58,514 nt of DNA from Mesorhizobium norvegicum (GCF_004919685.1 NZ_SMYZ01000059.1:1-58514); one strand, 5' to 3'. Positions 34,941 to 44,284 are shown, numbered from the stretch's first letter. The notes: a model not told the origin generated them from the letters alone. A program made the numbers and translations.

Positions 34941-34972
34941 AAGCCAGTGGGGACTGGGTGAGGGACGGGACA

Positions 34973-36418
34973 ATGTTTGGGCTGATCACATATCGGGTCA
35001 TGGGACGGTTGCGCGTTTTGCGCACCGTGGCCGTCGCTGCTTCGCTGGCTGCCGCCGCGATGCTGGCCTTCGGCACCTGCGCCAGGGCCGACAACGATAT
35101 CGTCTATGTGTCGTCGACCAAGAATGCGTCGATCAAGGTTGCCAAGGGCAAGCCGAAGACGATCATGACCAGTGCCGCCTTCTACCAGATCGTCATCGGC
35201 GACCCGGAGATCGCCAACGTCAATCCGCTGACCGACAAATCCTTCTACGTGCTCGGCAACAATCTCGGCACCACCGGCATTGCGCTGTTCGATGACAAGA
35301 AGCAGCTCGTCGGCACCGTCGACATCGAGGTGACGCTCGACACCGACCAACTGGCCAGCACCATTCGCGCCAGCGTGCCGGATGCCCGGATCAAGGTCGG
35401 TTCGGCCAATGGCCGTGTCGTGCTGTCGGGCGAGGCGGATGATGCCGTCGCCGCCGAAAAGGCAAACAAGATCGCGACGCGCTTTTCCGGCAACGAGGAG
35501 GTGATCAACTCGGTCAACATCTCGTCGTCGCAACAGGTCCAGCTCAATGTCCGCTTCGTCGAGATCAACCGCCAGGCGGGCCAGGATCTCGGCGCCAAAT
35601 ACAGCGCCAACTTCGCCTACGGCCTTGGTGGCCGCGATGTCTCGCTCGATCCGGGTACAGTGCCGGCGGCTGGCACCGGCGAGATCATCGGCCGGTTGCT
35701 GTCGAATGGCGTGTCGATCGATATCGCCATCAAGGCGCTGGAAGAGCGCGGCCTGGCGCGGCGGCTGGCCGAGCCGAACCTGATCGCCCGTTCCGGCCAG
35801 ACGGCGAGCTTCCTCGCCGGCGGCGAATTTCCGATCCCGGTCTCCGAGGACAACGGCAAGATCTCGGTCAGCTACAAGAAATACGGCGTCAGCCTCGATT
35901 TCACGCCGACCGTTCTGAAGGACGGGCTGGTCAGCCTGGACATCGCGCCGGAAGTCTCCTCGATCGACGCTTCGGCCTCCTACAATATCGGCAACATCTC
36001 GGTTCCCGGCTTCATTGTGCGCCGTGCCAGGACGTCGGTCGACCTGAAGAACGGCCAGAGCTTCATGATCGCCGGATTGCTGCAGTCGCAAAACGACATC
36101 ACCACATCGCGCATTCCTGGTCTCGGCAAGATGCCGGTGCTTGGGGCGCTGTTCTCCTCGAAATCCTATCAGCGGCGCGAGACCGACCTGGTCATCATCG
36201 TCACCCCCTATCTGGTCAAGCCGGTCGATCCGTCGAAGAAGCTCGTCGAGCCGACCGACGGCACGCAGCCGGCCAGCAACGCCGACTATTTTCTCAACAA
36301 CACCGAGGAAGTGAAGACGTCCGACGCCAATCGCGCGCTGGCAATGGCCGACGGCAGCGTCGCGCAGCCGGCTGCCGTCACCACTGTCGGGCATTTCCTC
36401 GACCTGCCGAAGGACTGA
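34973..36418 (+). CDS. cpaC: Outer-membrane secretin CpaC (RcpA) of the Tad pilus
   Basis: A 481-aa secretin. A signal peptide (TVAVAASLAAAAMLAFGTCARA) precedes the pilus N-domain (SIKVAKGKPKTIMTSAAFYQIVIGDPEIAN, shown in part). A BON-like segment follows, and then the secretin beta-domain, with SGQTASFLAGGEFPIPV, VSYKKYGVSLDFTPTV and GLGKMPVLGALFSSK. It forms the outer-membrane gate. ATG 34973 is preferred because GAGGGACGGGA lies just ahead; a GTG at 34958 is in frame. Confidence 0.93.
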   Translation: MFGLITYRVMGRLRVLRTVAVAASLAAAAMLAFGTCARADNDIVYVSSTKNASIKVAKGKPKTIMTSAAFYQIVIGDPEIANVNPLTDKSFYVLGNNLGTTGIALFDDKKQLVGTVDIEVTLDTDQLASTIRASVPDARIKVGSANGRVVLSGEADDAVAAEKANKIATRFSGNEEVINSVNISSSQQVQLNVRFVEINRQAGQDLGAKYSANFAYGLGGRDVSLDPGTVPAAGTGEIIGRLLSNGVSIDIAIKALEERGLARRLAEPNLIARSGQTASFLAGGEFPIPVSEDNGKISVSYKKYGVSLDFTPTVLKDGLVSLDIAPEVSSIDASASYNIGNISVPGFIVRRARTSVDLKNGQSFMIAGLLQSQNDITTSRIPGLGKMPVLGALFSSKSYQRRETDLVIIVTPYLVKPVDPSKKLVEPTDGTQPASNADYFLNNTEEVKTSDANRALAMADGSVAQPAAVTTVGHFLDLPKD

Positions 36419-36422
36419 AGCC

Positions 36423-36692
36423 ATGCGTCTGGCCTTGAGATCGAGCATAGCCCTGCTGCTGGCCGGTTTTGCCGCCGGCTGCACCAGCGACGACTACGTG
36501 CGCAGCGAAGGGCCAACGATCGGCGCCGGCGAAGCACAGGCCGCCAACACCGTCATGCAGATGGTCGATCCCTGGAAATACGGGGTCCAGAACACCAGGC
36601 TTCTGGTGCCCGCCCAGCGAGGCAGCGCGGCGGCTGTCACCCCCGACCAGGCGGCCGGTGCGAAGGCGTCGCAATCCACCACGAGCAACTGA
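36423..36692 (+). CDS. Small lipoprotein in the Tad operon, at the usual CpaD position
   Basis: An 89-aa predicted lipoprotein with signal LRSSIALLLAGFAAGC (lipobox Cys about 20). The mature part is short, with MQMVDPWKYGVQNTRLLVP followed by an Ala/Ser/Thr-rich tail. It starts four bases after cpaC and precedes cpaE, where a roughly 200-aa CpaD lipoprotein is expected. It is too short to be an intact CpaD and I see no CpaD motif. A pilotin-like role for the secretin is a reasonable guess. Confidence 0.7.
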   Translation: MRLALRSSIALLLAGFAAGCTSDDYVRSEGPTIGAGEAQAANTVMQMVDPWKYGVQNTRLLVPAQRGSAAAVTPDQAAGAKASQSTTSN

Positions 36693-36736
36693 TTCAACGG
36701 GCAACTGGTCAACGGGCGACCTGACAGGCTGACAGA

Positions 36737-37951
36737 ATGGCAAACGGCATCAAGACCAGGAAGATCCTGCTCGTATCGACCGACAGGACCTTTGGGCAGG
36801 ACACGCGGACCGCATTCGCGGCCTCCGAGATCATCCAGCTCGCGACAGTGGAGAAGAATGTCACGGAGCTGCGCGGCGAGATCCAGGAAGCCGACTTCGG
36901 CGCCATTATCGTCGACATGGATGCGGCAAGGCTGGAGGAGGTCGAGTCGCTGCAGCGCATCATGCGCCGGCTGGAGGACAAGGTGCCGGTTGTCGTCGTC
37001 ACGCAGGAGTTCAACGCGGCCGCGGTGCGCATTCTCGTGCAGCTCAAGGTCTCGGATTTCCTGGTCAAGCCGATCACCACCGCCGATCTCGTGCGCTCCG
37101 TGGTGCGGGCGCTGCAAGGGCCCGGGCGCGAGGAAAACACCGAGTCGCAGATCTACACCTTCATGCCGGCTGCCGGTGGCGTCGGTACCACGACGCTGGC
37201 GCTGCAAACCGCCTTCCAGCTGCATCACTCTGTAACGCGCGGCGCGTCGACTTGCGTCGTCGACCTCAATTTCCAGCAGGGCGCCTGCGCCGAATATCTC
37301 GACCTCGAACCGCGCTTCGACATCACCGAAATCGAGAACCAGCCCGAACGCCTCGACCGGCAACTGCTCGACGTGATGCTGTCCAAGCACGCGAGCGGAC
37401 TTTGCGTGCTTGCGGCACCGACGCATCCGTCGGAAATGCGCTCGTTCAAGACCGATGTCGTGGTGCGCATGCTGGACCTCGTTTCGGCCTATTTCGACAA
37501 TGTCGTCATCGACATGCCGCGCACCTGGTTTCCATGGACGGAGACGGTGCTGCTCGGTTCCAACAAGCTCTACATTGTTGCGGAAATGACGGTGCCTTGC
37601 CTGCGCCATACGCAGCGGCTGATCCAGGCGGTCTACGAGACCGCCGGCAAGGAAGTGAAGCCGAACGTCATCGTCAATCGTTTCGAACAGAAGATGTTCG
37701 ACAACGGCATCAAGCAGGCGGACGTTCAGGAAATCCTCGGAGAGCATTTTGTCGGCGGCATCGCCAACAACTACCGGCTGGTGCGCGAGGCGGTCGATCG
37801 CGGCGTGCCGTTGCACGAGATCGATCCGAACGCCAATGTCATCAACGATCTGAAGAAGATCATCCTGCCGGAGGAAGCGGTCCCAACCCGGGCGAAATCA
37901 CGCTCGCTGTTTGGCATGGGCCGTGGATTGCTGAAGAGGAAGGCCGGATGA
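36737..37951 (+). CDS. cpaE: Pilus localisation/assembly ATPase-like protein CpaE (TadZ)
   Basis: A 404-aa protein. The N-terminal receiver-like domain (about 8-125) is followed by a MinD/ParA-type domain beginning at residue 144. The P-loop is degenerate: AAGGVGTTT (145-153) has Ala146 and Thr151 where ParA/MinD proteins carry the two lysines. TadZ/CpaE proteins are often atypical in this way and act as polar localisation factors. Its TGA overlaps the ATG of cpaF (ATGA), indicating coupling. Confidence 0.9.
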   Translation: MANGIKTRKILLVSTDRTFGQDTRTAFAASEIIQLATVEKNVTELRGEIQEADFGAIIVDMDAARLEEVESLQRIMRRLEDKVPVVVVTQEFNAAAVRILVQLKVSDFLVKPITTADLVRSVVRALQGPGREENTESQIYTFMPAAGGVGTTTLALQTAFQLHHSVTRGASTCVVDLNFQQGACAEYLDLEPRFDITEIENQPERLDRQLLDVMLSKHASGLCVLAAPTHPSEMRSFKTDVVVRMLDLVSAYFDNVVIDMPRTWFPWTETVLLGSNKLYIVAEMTVPCLRHTQRLIQAVYETAGKEVKPNVIVNRFEQKMFDNGIKQADVQEILGEHFVGGIANNYRLVREAVDRGVPLHEIDPNANVINDLKKIILPEEAVPTRAKSRSLFGMGRGLLKRKAG

Positions 37952-39369
37952 CCAGTCGCTTTTCCACCTTGCAGAACCGCGACGCGCGTCCGCAGCGCAC
38001 TGCCGAGCCAATGCCGGTCGCCCATCATGCTGTCGTCATTCCGACGAACCGCAAGGCTTTGCCGGCAAAGCCGGAAGCAGCGCCGGCAAAGAATGCCAAC
38101 AAGGTGCTCGATGCGCGCGTGCGCATCCATCGGCTGCTGCTCGAGGAGATCAATCTTGTCGCGCTGGAGCGTTTGCCCAAGGATGAGATGCGCCGGCAAG
38201 TGCATGATTTCGTGTCGGAAAAGACCAAGCAGGAGCGGATGGCGATCAACACCATCGAGCTTGATGCGCTGGTCGACGACATCGTCGACGAGATGGTCGG
38301 TCTCGGTCCGCTCGAGCCGCTGCTCAAGGACCCCGACATCAACGACATCCTGATCAACGGCCACCTGAACTGCTTTGTCGAAAAGAAGGGCAAGCTGCAG
38401 CCGGTCCATATTCCGTTCAAGGACGAGGCGCATCTCTTGCGCATCGTCAACAAGATCGTTGCCGCGGTCGGCCGTCGCGTCGACGAATCGCAACCGATGG
38501 TCGATGCACGCATGCTGGACGGCTCGCGTTTCAACGCGGCCATTCGTCCGGTTGCGGTCGACGGGCCACTGGTGTCGATCCGCAAATTCTCCAAGAACAA
38601 GCTCGGCCTGCACAAACTGGTCGAATTCGGCGCCATCACCCAGAACATGGCCGAAGTGCTGGCGGCTGCCGTGCATGCCCGCAAGACGACGATCATTTCG
38701 GGCGGCACCGGCACCGGCAAGACGACCATGCTCAATGCGCTGTCGGCCTTCATTCCGGAAGATGAACGGCTGATCACCATCGAGGACGCGGCCGAGCTGC
38801 AACTGCAGCAGCCGCATGTCGCGCGCATGGAAACGCGTCCCGCCAACATCGAAGGCCATGGCGAGCTGAAGCAGCGCGATCTGGTCAAGAACGCACTGCG
38901 CATGCGCCCCGATCGCGTCATCCTCGGCGAGTGCCGCGGCGAGGAAGCCTTCGACATGCTGCAGGCGATGAACACCGGCCACGAAGGATCGATGGCGACC
39001 ATCCATGCCAACACGCCGCGCGATGCCATTTCCCGGCTCGAGCAGATGCTTGGCATGACCGGCATGCCGATGACGGTGCAGTCGATCCGCAGCCAGATCG
39101 CCAGCGCGCTCGACCTGATCGTCCAGCTGACGCGCCTGTCCGACGGCAAGCGCAAGGTGACCAGCGTCGCCGAGGTGACCGGCATGGAAGGCGATGTCAT
39201 CCAGATGCAGGAGATCTTCCGCTTCGTGCGTACCGGCATGGAGGCCGACGGCAAGATCCTCGGCTACTACGAGGCGACCGGCATCCGGCCGCGGTTCCTC
39301 GAGGATCTGCGCGCCATGGGCATCGAGTTCCCCGGGCGATATTTCGAACCCGGCCGGCCGCAGGAGTAG
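37948..39369 (+). CDS. cpaF: Secretion ATPase CpaF (TadA)
   Basis: A 473-aa cytoplasmic GspE/VirB11-like hexameric ATPase powering Flp pilus assembly. Walker A is GGTGTGKTT with Lys258. The Asp box ERLITIEDAAELQLQQPHV, Walker B-like RPDRVILGECRGEEAFDML and the His box HEGSMATIHANTPRDAISR are all present. The ATG overlaps the cpaE stop. The same frame is open far upstream inside cpaE, but that part is a shadow. Confidence 0.95.
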   Translation: MTSRFSTLQNRDARPQRTAEPMPVAHHAVVIPTNRKALPAKPEAAPAKNANKVLDARVRIHRLLLEEINLVALERLPKDEMRRQVHDFVSEKTKQERMAINTIELDALVDDIVDEMVGLGPLEPLLKDPDINDILINGHLNCFVEKKGKLQPVHIPFKDEAHLLRIVNKIVAAVGRRVDESQPMVDARMLDGSRFNAAIRPVAVDGPLVSIRKFSKNKLGLHKLVEFGAITQNMAEVLAAAVHARKTTIISGGTGTGKTTMLNALSAFIPEDERLITIEDAAELQLQQPHVARMETRPANIEGHGELKQRDLVKNALRMRPDRVILGECRGEEAFDMLQAMNTGHEGSMATIHANTPRDAISRLEQMLGMTGMPMTVQSIRSQIASALDLIVQLTRLSDGKRKVTSVAEVTGMEGDVIQMQEIFRFVRTGMEADGKILGYYEATGIRPRFLEDLRAMGIEFPGRYFEPGRPQE

Positions 39370-39373
39370 CCAA

Positions 39374-40339
39374 GTGTTCGACGGGCTCAGCGCAATCTAC
39401 GTCGTCTATGCCGCGGCAGCCCTGACCGGCATCCTGATCGCCGAGGCCTGCTACCTGCTTTATGCCGGCCGCAGCGACAAGCGCACGGCCATCAACCGGC
39501 GCATGAAGCTGCAGGAAAACAAGATCAGCCAGGAGCAGGTGCTCGTCCAGCTGCGCAAGGAGCGGGGCCTTGACGCGGGTACGCCGCTGTTTTCGCCGGA
39601 CCGGTTCCGCGCTCTGCGAACCCAGTCGGGCATGATCATGCCGCTGTCGAAATTCCTGATGATCACCTGCGGCGTGGCATTCGCCGCTGGTCTGGTCGCC
39701 ATCTGGTACGGCTTGCCGCCGCTGATGGGGCTTGTGCTGTTTGTGGTGCTCGTGCCGGTGCTGCCGGTGCTGACGTTGCGTTTCAAGCGCAAGCGCCGGT
39801 TGAAACGATTCGGCATGCAGCTGCCGGAGGCGCTGGAACTGATCACGCGTGGCCTGAAGGCCGGCCATCCAGTGCCGGTGGCGATCGCCATGGTCGCGCG
39901 CGAGATGCCCGACCCGATCGGCACCGAGTTCGGCGTCATCGCCGACGAAGTGACCTACGGATCGGATCTGGTTTCGGCGTTGAACTCGCTGTTCGACCGG
40001 GTTGGACAGGAGGATCTGCCGCTGTTCGTCACCGCCGTCTCGATCCAGACCAGTTCGGGCGGCAATCTGCGCGAGATCCTCGACGGCCTGGCGACGACGA
40101 TCCGCGAGCGCGGCAAGCTGCGCCGCAAGGTGCGCGCCATCGCGACAGAAGGCCGGATGTCGGCTTACATCCTGACGGCGGTGCCGGCGTTGCTGTTTAC
40201 CGCCATCATGGCGCTGATGCCGAGCTTCTACCGCGACGTCTGGGGTGAGCCGAAGACCTGGTACCTGCTTGGCGGGTCGATCACCTGGCTGATGCTGGGC
40301 AATTTGATGATGTTCAAAATGTCGAATTTCAAGTTCTGA
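39374..40339 (+). CDS. tadB: Tad inner-membrane platform protein TadB
   Basis: A 321-aa GspF-type platform protein. A first membrane helix lies at the N-terminus, two more near residues 90-135, and another at the C-terminus. The cytoplasmic type II secretion F domain carries LPEALELITRGLKAGHPVPVAI and the later SIQTSSGGNLREILDGLATTI motif. The start is GTG 39374, with GGAG seven bases upstream, five bases after the cpaF stop. It is followed one base later by tadC. Confidence 0.92.
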   Translation: MFDGLSAIYVVYAAAALTGILIAEACYLLYAGRSDKRTAINRRMKLQENKISQEQVLVQLRKERGLDAGTPLFSPDRFRALRTQSGMIMPLSKFLMITCGVAFAAGLVAIWYGLPPLMGLVLFVVLVPVLPVLTLRFKRKRRLKRFGMQLPEALELITRGLKAGHPVPVAIAMVAREMPDPIGTEFGVIADEVTYGSDLVSALNSLFDRVGQEDLPLFVTAVSIQTSSGGNLREILDGLATTIRERGKLRRKVRAIATEGRMSAYILTAVPALLFTAIMALMPSFYRDVWGEPKTWYLLGGSITWLMLGNLMMFKMSNFKF

Positions 40340-40340
40340 C

Positions 40341-41303
40341 ATGCAGGGCTTCATCGAATTCCTCGCCTCGCTCGCGCCGACCTCGTTGATGCCGGTGGCC
40401 ATCCTGCTGCTGGCTGCGGGCGCTGCCGCCGTTGCATGGCCGATGATGGCGGCGAAGGGCGATCGCGACGAGGTCAAGCGCCGGCTCAGGGTCGACAACG
40501 GTCCCGTGGCCGCAAAGCCCGAGCCGGTGCAGAAGAAGAATACCGGCGTCGTGCGCGAGAAGGCGGTGAAGCGGGCGCAGGAATTCTACGCCAAGAGCGA
40601 TCCGGAAAATGTCGCCCGGCTGCGCATGAAGCTCATCCAGGCGGGATATATGGAGCCGCGCGCTGTCGGCATGTTCTTCCTGATCCGGTTCACCGCGATG
40701 ATCGGCACGGCAATCGGCGTGTTTGTGCTCAACCGGTGGATGGCCAGCCCGGACGCGACGATGGCCAGCCGCTGGACATTCGTCATCCTGTCGGGAGCGG
40801 CCGGCTATTTCCTGCCTGGCTTGGTGCTAAGCCAGAAAGTGCGGGAACGCAGGCGTGAGTACCGCAACGGCTTTCCCGATTTCATGGACCTGATGATCGT
40901 CTGCTCGGACGCCGGCATGAGCATGGAGGCCGGCATCGAGCGCGTCGCGAAGGAACTCGCCAAGACCTATCCGGCGCTCAGCCAGAACCTGCAGCTGGTG
41001 TCGCTGGAGCTGAGGGCGGGGCGCAGCCTTGACGATGCGCTGAAGGCGCTCGCCGACCGCCTCAGCCTGGACGAGGTGCGCTCCTTCGCCACGCTGCTGC
41101 AACAGTCCAAGGAACTTGGCACCAGCCTGTCAGGAGCGCTGCGCGTCTTTTCCGACGACATGCGTCACAAGCGCATGTCGCTGGCCGAGGAAAAGGCGCA
41201 CGCCCTGCCGGCCAAGATGTCGGTGCCGGTGGTGGTGTGCATCCTGCCGGTGGTGTTGATGATTGCGGCGATTCCAGTCATCGTCAAAATGACGGCGCAC
41301 TAG
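40341..41303 (+). CDS. tadC: Tad inner-membrane platform protein TadC
   Basis: A 320-aa GspF-type partner of TadB. Membrane helices lie near 15-35, 105-125, 140-160 and at the C-terminus (VPVVVCILPVVLMIAAIPVIVKM). The F domain has FPDFMDLMIVCSDAGMSMEAGIERVA and TLLQQSKELGTSLSGALRVF. It is the last clear gene of the cpaB-tadC operon. A small AGCCCC-AGC-GGGGCT hairpin lies 15 bases after the stop, without a T-run. Confidence 0.92.
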   Translation: MQGFIEFLASLAPTSLMPVAILLLAAGAAAVAWPMMAAKGDRDEVKRRLRVDNGPVAAKPEPVQKKNTGVVREKAVKRAQEFYAKSDPENVARLRMKLIQAGYMEPRAVGMFFLIRFTAMIGTAIGVFVLNRWMASPDATMASRWTFVILSGAAGYFLPGLVLSQKVRERRREYRNGFPDFMDLMIVCSDAGMSMEAGIERVAKELAKTYPALSQNLQLVSLELRAGRSLDDALKALADRLSLDEVRSFATLLQQSKELGTSLSGALRVFSDDMRHKRMSLAEEKAHALPAKMSVPVVVCILPVVLMIAAIPVIVKMTAH

Positions 41304-41382
41304 CGAGCGCCCCACGAAAGCCCCAGCGGGGCTGACAACCCATTGTTCTGCCCGCATTCTGCCCCTGCGACGTGAGAAGCCC

Positions 41383-42216
41383 ATGCGAATGCTGTTGCGT
41401 ATTCTCTTCCTTGGCCTTGCCGCCACCAGCTTGTGGCCCGCCTGGGCTGCGGCCGACGATTGCGGCGATGCTGCCGCCTTGGTGCAGCAGGCCTATCCCA
41501 AGGCTCGAAAGAGCCCCGACGGCGCCTCGTTCACGCTTGAACCCCATATCAGCATCGCCCTGACGCGCCCGGATAGCGACACGCCATTTGGCCTGGTCTG
41601 CAAGATCTGGCCCGCGCATGACGACCTGCTGTTGGTCGCAGTGCCGCTGACCGACAGCGCCCAATCCCGCGACGACGGGCATGTCGGCGATATCGAGCTT
41701 CTGGTCGTCGACAGGAACAGCCTGCAGGTGCGCCAGCGCCTGCTCCAGCCCGGGCTGATCACCGACGATGCCATCGCCATCCGCAAGATCGAATTCGATA
41801 CCGGCCGCTATAGGCTGGCGCCCGATGTCAGCGCCTTCGGCCTGCGCATCGAAATGGCAAACCATTCGCAGCCCAACCCTTTCAGGGAAACCGACCTGCG
41901 GCTCTATGCGCTCGCCGACGATGCCCTGCGGCTGGTGCTCGACGGCCTCGTCGTGGCCGGCTTTGGCGGCGAAGGCGACGCCAATTGCGCGGGATCCTTT
42001 GAGTCGAGCCAGGTCAGCCTGGCGATGAGCCCGGCAAGCCACCATGGCTATCACGACATCACTGTGGCCGAACGGGCGGATACGGATAATCCGTCCGTCG
42101 ACGAGAATGGCGAGTGCCAGTCTCATCCCGGCAAGTCCTTGAAGCGCACCTACCGGCTGCGCTATGACGGCAGTCAATACCAGGTTCCCGAGGGGCTCAA
42201 AGCCTTGGAGCCATAA
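41383..42216 (+). CDS. Exported protein of unknown function
   Basis: A 277-aa protein with a clear signal peptide (RILFLGLAATSLWPAWAAA) followed by a Cys (DDCGD). The mature part alternates short beta-like stretches (TFGLVCKIWPAHDD, IELLVVDRNSLQVRQRLLQPGLI, RLAPDVSAFGLRIEM). I recognise no family. It lies between tadC and the TadD-like gene, on the same strand and with 79- and 132-bp gaps, so it may or may not belong to the pilus locus. Confidence 0.6.
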   Translation: MRMLLRILFLGLAATSLWPAWAAADDCGDAAALVQQAYPKARKSPDGASFTLEPHISIALTRPDSDTPFGLVCKIWPAHDDLLLVAVPLTDSAQSRDDGHVGDIELLVVDRNSLQVRQRLLQPGLITDDAIAIRKIEFDTGRYRLAPDVSAFGLRIEMANHSQPNPFRETDLRLYALADDALRLVLDGLVVAGFGGEGDANCAGSFESSQVSLAMSPASHHGYHDITVAERADTDNPSVDENGECQSHPGKSLKRTYRLRYDGSQYQVPEGLKALEP

Positions 42217-42348
42217 AAGCCTTCGTGGTTAATGGCTGGTGTGCTCGAAACCAAATTTTAGCAGCGTTTCGGCACCGAAGTTTAATCGCCGCTCATGTAA
42301 TGTGTTTCCTGAAGAACGACCCGGCAAATCGGGCGATGAGGCAGGGGC

Positions 42349-42819
42349 ATGCGTCACAATAACTTCACGGCAATGGCCGCGATGGCGGCCGTCTTGATGA
42401 TGTCTGGCTGTACGACGGGCGGCGTCGACACCACCAAGACCACCGCCATCCAACCGGCGGCAAAGGACGTCGACACCTCCGATCTGGCGCAAGGCAAGGC
42501 GCAGTTTCGCGACGCCAATTACGGCCTCGCCGAAAAGCACTTTCGCAAGGCCGTCGAGTTGAAGGCCGACAATGCCGAGGCCTGGATGGGGCTCGCTGCT
42601 TCCTATGACGAACTCGGCCGCTTCGACTTCGCCGACCGTGCCTACGGCCAGCTTTTGAAAGTCGCCGGCCGCAAGCCGCAGATCGTCAACAACATGGGCT
42701 ATTCGCAACTGCTGCGCGGCAATCGCAAGAAGGCCAAGGCGCTGCTGCTCGAAGCGAAGGCCGGCATGGCCGATCCCACCGTCGTCAACGCCAACCTCGC
42801 TCTCTTGAACAAGGGTTGA
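42349..42819 (+). CDS. TPR lipoprotein, TadD-like
   Basis: A 156-aa lipoprotein with signal and lipobox (AAVLMMSGC, Cys about 20). It carries roughly three tetratricopeptide-type helical pairs from residue 45 on (AEKHFRKAVELKADNAEAWMGLAASYDELGRF, shown in part, then IVNNMGYSQLLRGNRKKAKALL). TPR lipoproteins called TadD sit in many Tad loci, where they help the secretin. The position after tadC supports that role here. The length is shorter than the usual TadD (about 250 aa). Confidence 0.75.
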   Translation: MRHNNFTAMAAMAAVLMMSGCTTGGVDTTKTTAIQPAAKDVDTSDLAQGKAQFRDANYGLAEKHFRKAVELKADNAEAWMGLAASYDELGRFDFADRAYGQLLKVAGRKPQIVNNMGYSQLLRGNRKKAKALLLEAKAGMADPTVVNANLALLNKG

Positions 42820-42974
42820 TCCGGTCGTTGCGTCCTAGGTCCGGTTTCGGGACATAAGGCATCGACGCTTTGTAAACCCTATCGGCAGGTTGCGTCGAAA
42901 GATCGGCTGAAAACCATGTCTGAGGGCTGCCGCTGACCTAGAATGCGGCGTAACCGCCGACGCTCGAGAGGCCC

Positions 42975-44156
42975 TTGCCCGATATGCTGGACTTCAGTTC
43001 GCTCCTGCTCGCAGCCGCGCTGTCGGGCATCTGCCTCAGCGTCACCATGTTTGCGATCTGGTTCACCGCGCCCAAGGCAGGCTTCGTGCTGACGGTGGCA
43101 TGCGGCATTCTGGTGCTCGTCGCGCATGTGATCCTGTTCTGGCGATACACCAAGGATCCCGATCCGCTGCTCTGTCAGATCGTGCTTGCGCTGCTCACTC
43201 TAGGGTTCCTGATCCTCTGCGTTTCGGCCATGCAATATCTGGGCGTGCACGGCTACAGACGTGCCGTTGCACCGGTACTTGCCGCCATGGCCATCTGTGC
43301 CGCCGTGACCTTTCTGGGCCTTGATGGTGTCGGCTTCATCATCACCTACACCACGGTGACGGCGCTGCTGTCGGCGATCGGCGCCATGTTCTGGATCAAC
43401 GGCAGCCATGATCGCCGCATCCTGCTGGTGGTTTCGTTCCTGAGCGGCACCTGCGCGGTGTCGTTTGCGCTCTGCGGCGTGGTTCTGCTGACAAAAGGGC
43501 AATGGACGCTCGCGGCCGCGCCCGACAACTGGGCCGAACGGCTGAATTCCGTCGTGGCGGTGGCCTGCATGACCGGGCTCGGCGCATTGACGCTCTCCCT
43601 CCACCATCTGCAGGCACAGATCGAACTGAAGGCCGAGACCATGACCGACCCGCTGACGGGGTTGATGAACCGCCGGGCGTTGACGTCGCTCTACGGTGAG
43701 CGGAGTTTCGGCCCGTTCATGGCGATCGTCATGTTCGACCTCGACCATTTCAAGCGGACGAACGACGTCTACGGTCACCCGGTCGGGGATCAGGTTCTCT
43801 GCCGCTTCGCCGCGGTGATCAAGAGATATGGCAGGACCGGCGTCGACGCTTTTCGTCTGGGCGGCGAGGAGTTCGTTATCGTCATGTCGCGGATGACGGA
43901 AGAGCGGGCCCATGATCTCGCCAGCAAGATCGGCGTTGCCTTCGGCACCGAAATCGTTCCCACCCAACTCGGAAAGTTGCGCAGCACAGTCAGTGGCGGC
44001 ATCGGCTTTGGCGGCGAAGGCAGCAGTCTCGACGAAGTGCTGGCCGAAGCCGATGCGGCGCTCTATGCCGCCAAGAGCGCAGGACGAAATTGCGTCATCA
44101 GCCGCAAAGGAATGGGCAAGGCCGACCCGGTCAAGCCGGCCTTGCGCTCGGCGTAG
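42975..44156 (+). CDS. Membrane-bound diguanylate cyclase (GGDEF)
   Basis: A 393-aa protein. Six or seven N-terminal membrane helices (about 8-215) are followed by a GGDEF domain (about 220-375) with TDPLTGLMNRRAL, FDLDHFKRTNDVYGHPVGDQVL and the active-site GGEEF (296-300), so it should make cyclic di-GMP. In the inhibitory-site position (RxxD) the Arg is kept but the Asp appears to be Val (RTGV), so product inhibition may be absent. The start is TTG 42975 or ATG 42984; GAGAGG upstream does not decide. Confidence 0.88.
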   Translation: MPDMLDFSSLLLAAALSGICLSVTMFAIWFTAPKAGFVLTVACGILVLVAHVILFWRYTKDPDPLLCQIVLALLTLGFLILCVSAMQYLGVHGYRRAVAPVLAAMAICAAVTFLGLDGVGFIITYTTVTALLSAIGAMFWINGSHDRRILLVVSFLSGTCAVSFALCGVVLLTKGQWTLAAAPDNWAERLNSVVAVACMTGLGALTLSLHHLQAQIELKAETMTDPLTGLMNRRALTSLYGERSFGPFMAIVMFDLDHFKRTNDVYGHPVGDQVLCRFAAVIKRYGRTGVDAFRLGGEEFVIVMSRMTEERAHDLASKIGVAFGTEIVPTQLGKLRSTVSGGIGFGGEGSSLDEVLAEADAALYAAKSAGRNCVISRKGMGKADPVKPALRSA

Positions 44157-44284
44157 AGCCTGTTCCATCCGTTAACCTGAACGCGTTGTCCTGCGTGCCG
44201 TGCCGCCGCCTTGCGGCCAGCGGCGATTTGCGCGAATGTCTCTGGAACAGCCGACTTTTCTTGAGGCGCTGATCAGATTGGTCC

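Noticed and set aside
34538..36484. 648-aa open frame on the minus strand opposite cpaB/cpaC
   Set aside because: It mirrors the codon periodicity of cpaB and cpaC, has no domain, and both sense genes are well supported.
36423..36692. Naming the 89-aa lipoprotein CpaD
   Set aside because: Position fits but the length and lack of CpaD motifs do not.
37252..37947. Upstream extension of the cpaF frame to 705 aa
   Set aside because: The extension lies wholly within cpaE in another frame and has no family features; ATG 37948 overlaps the cpaE stop as expected.
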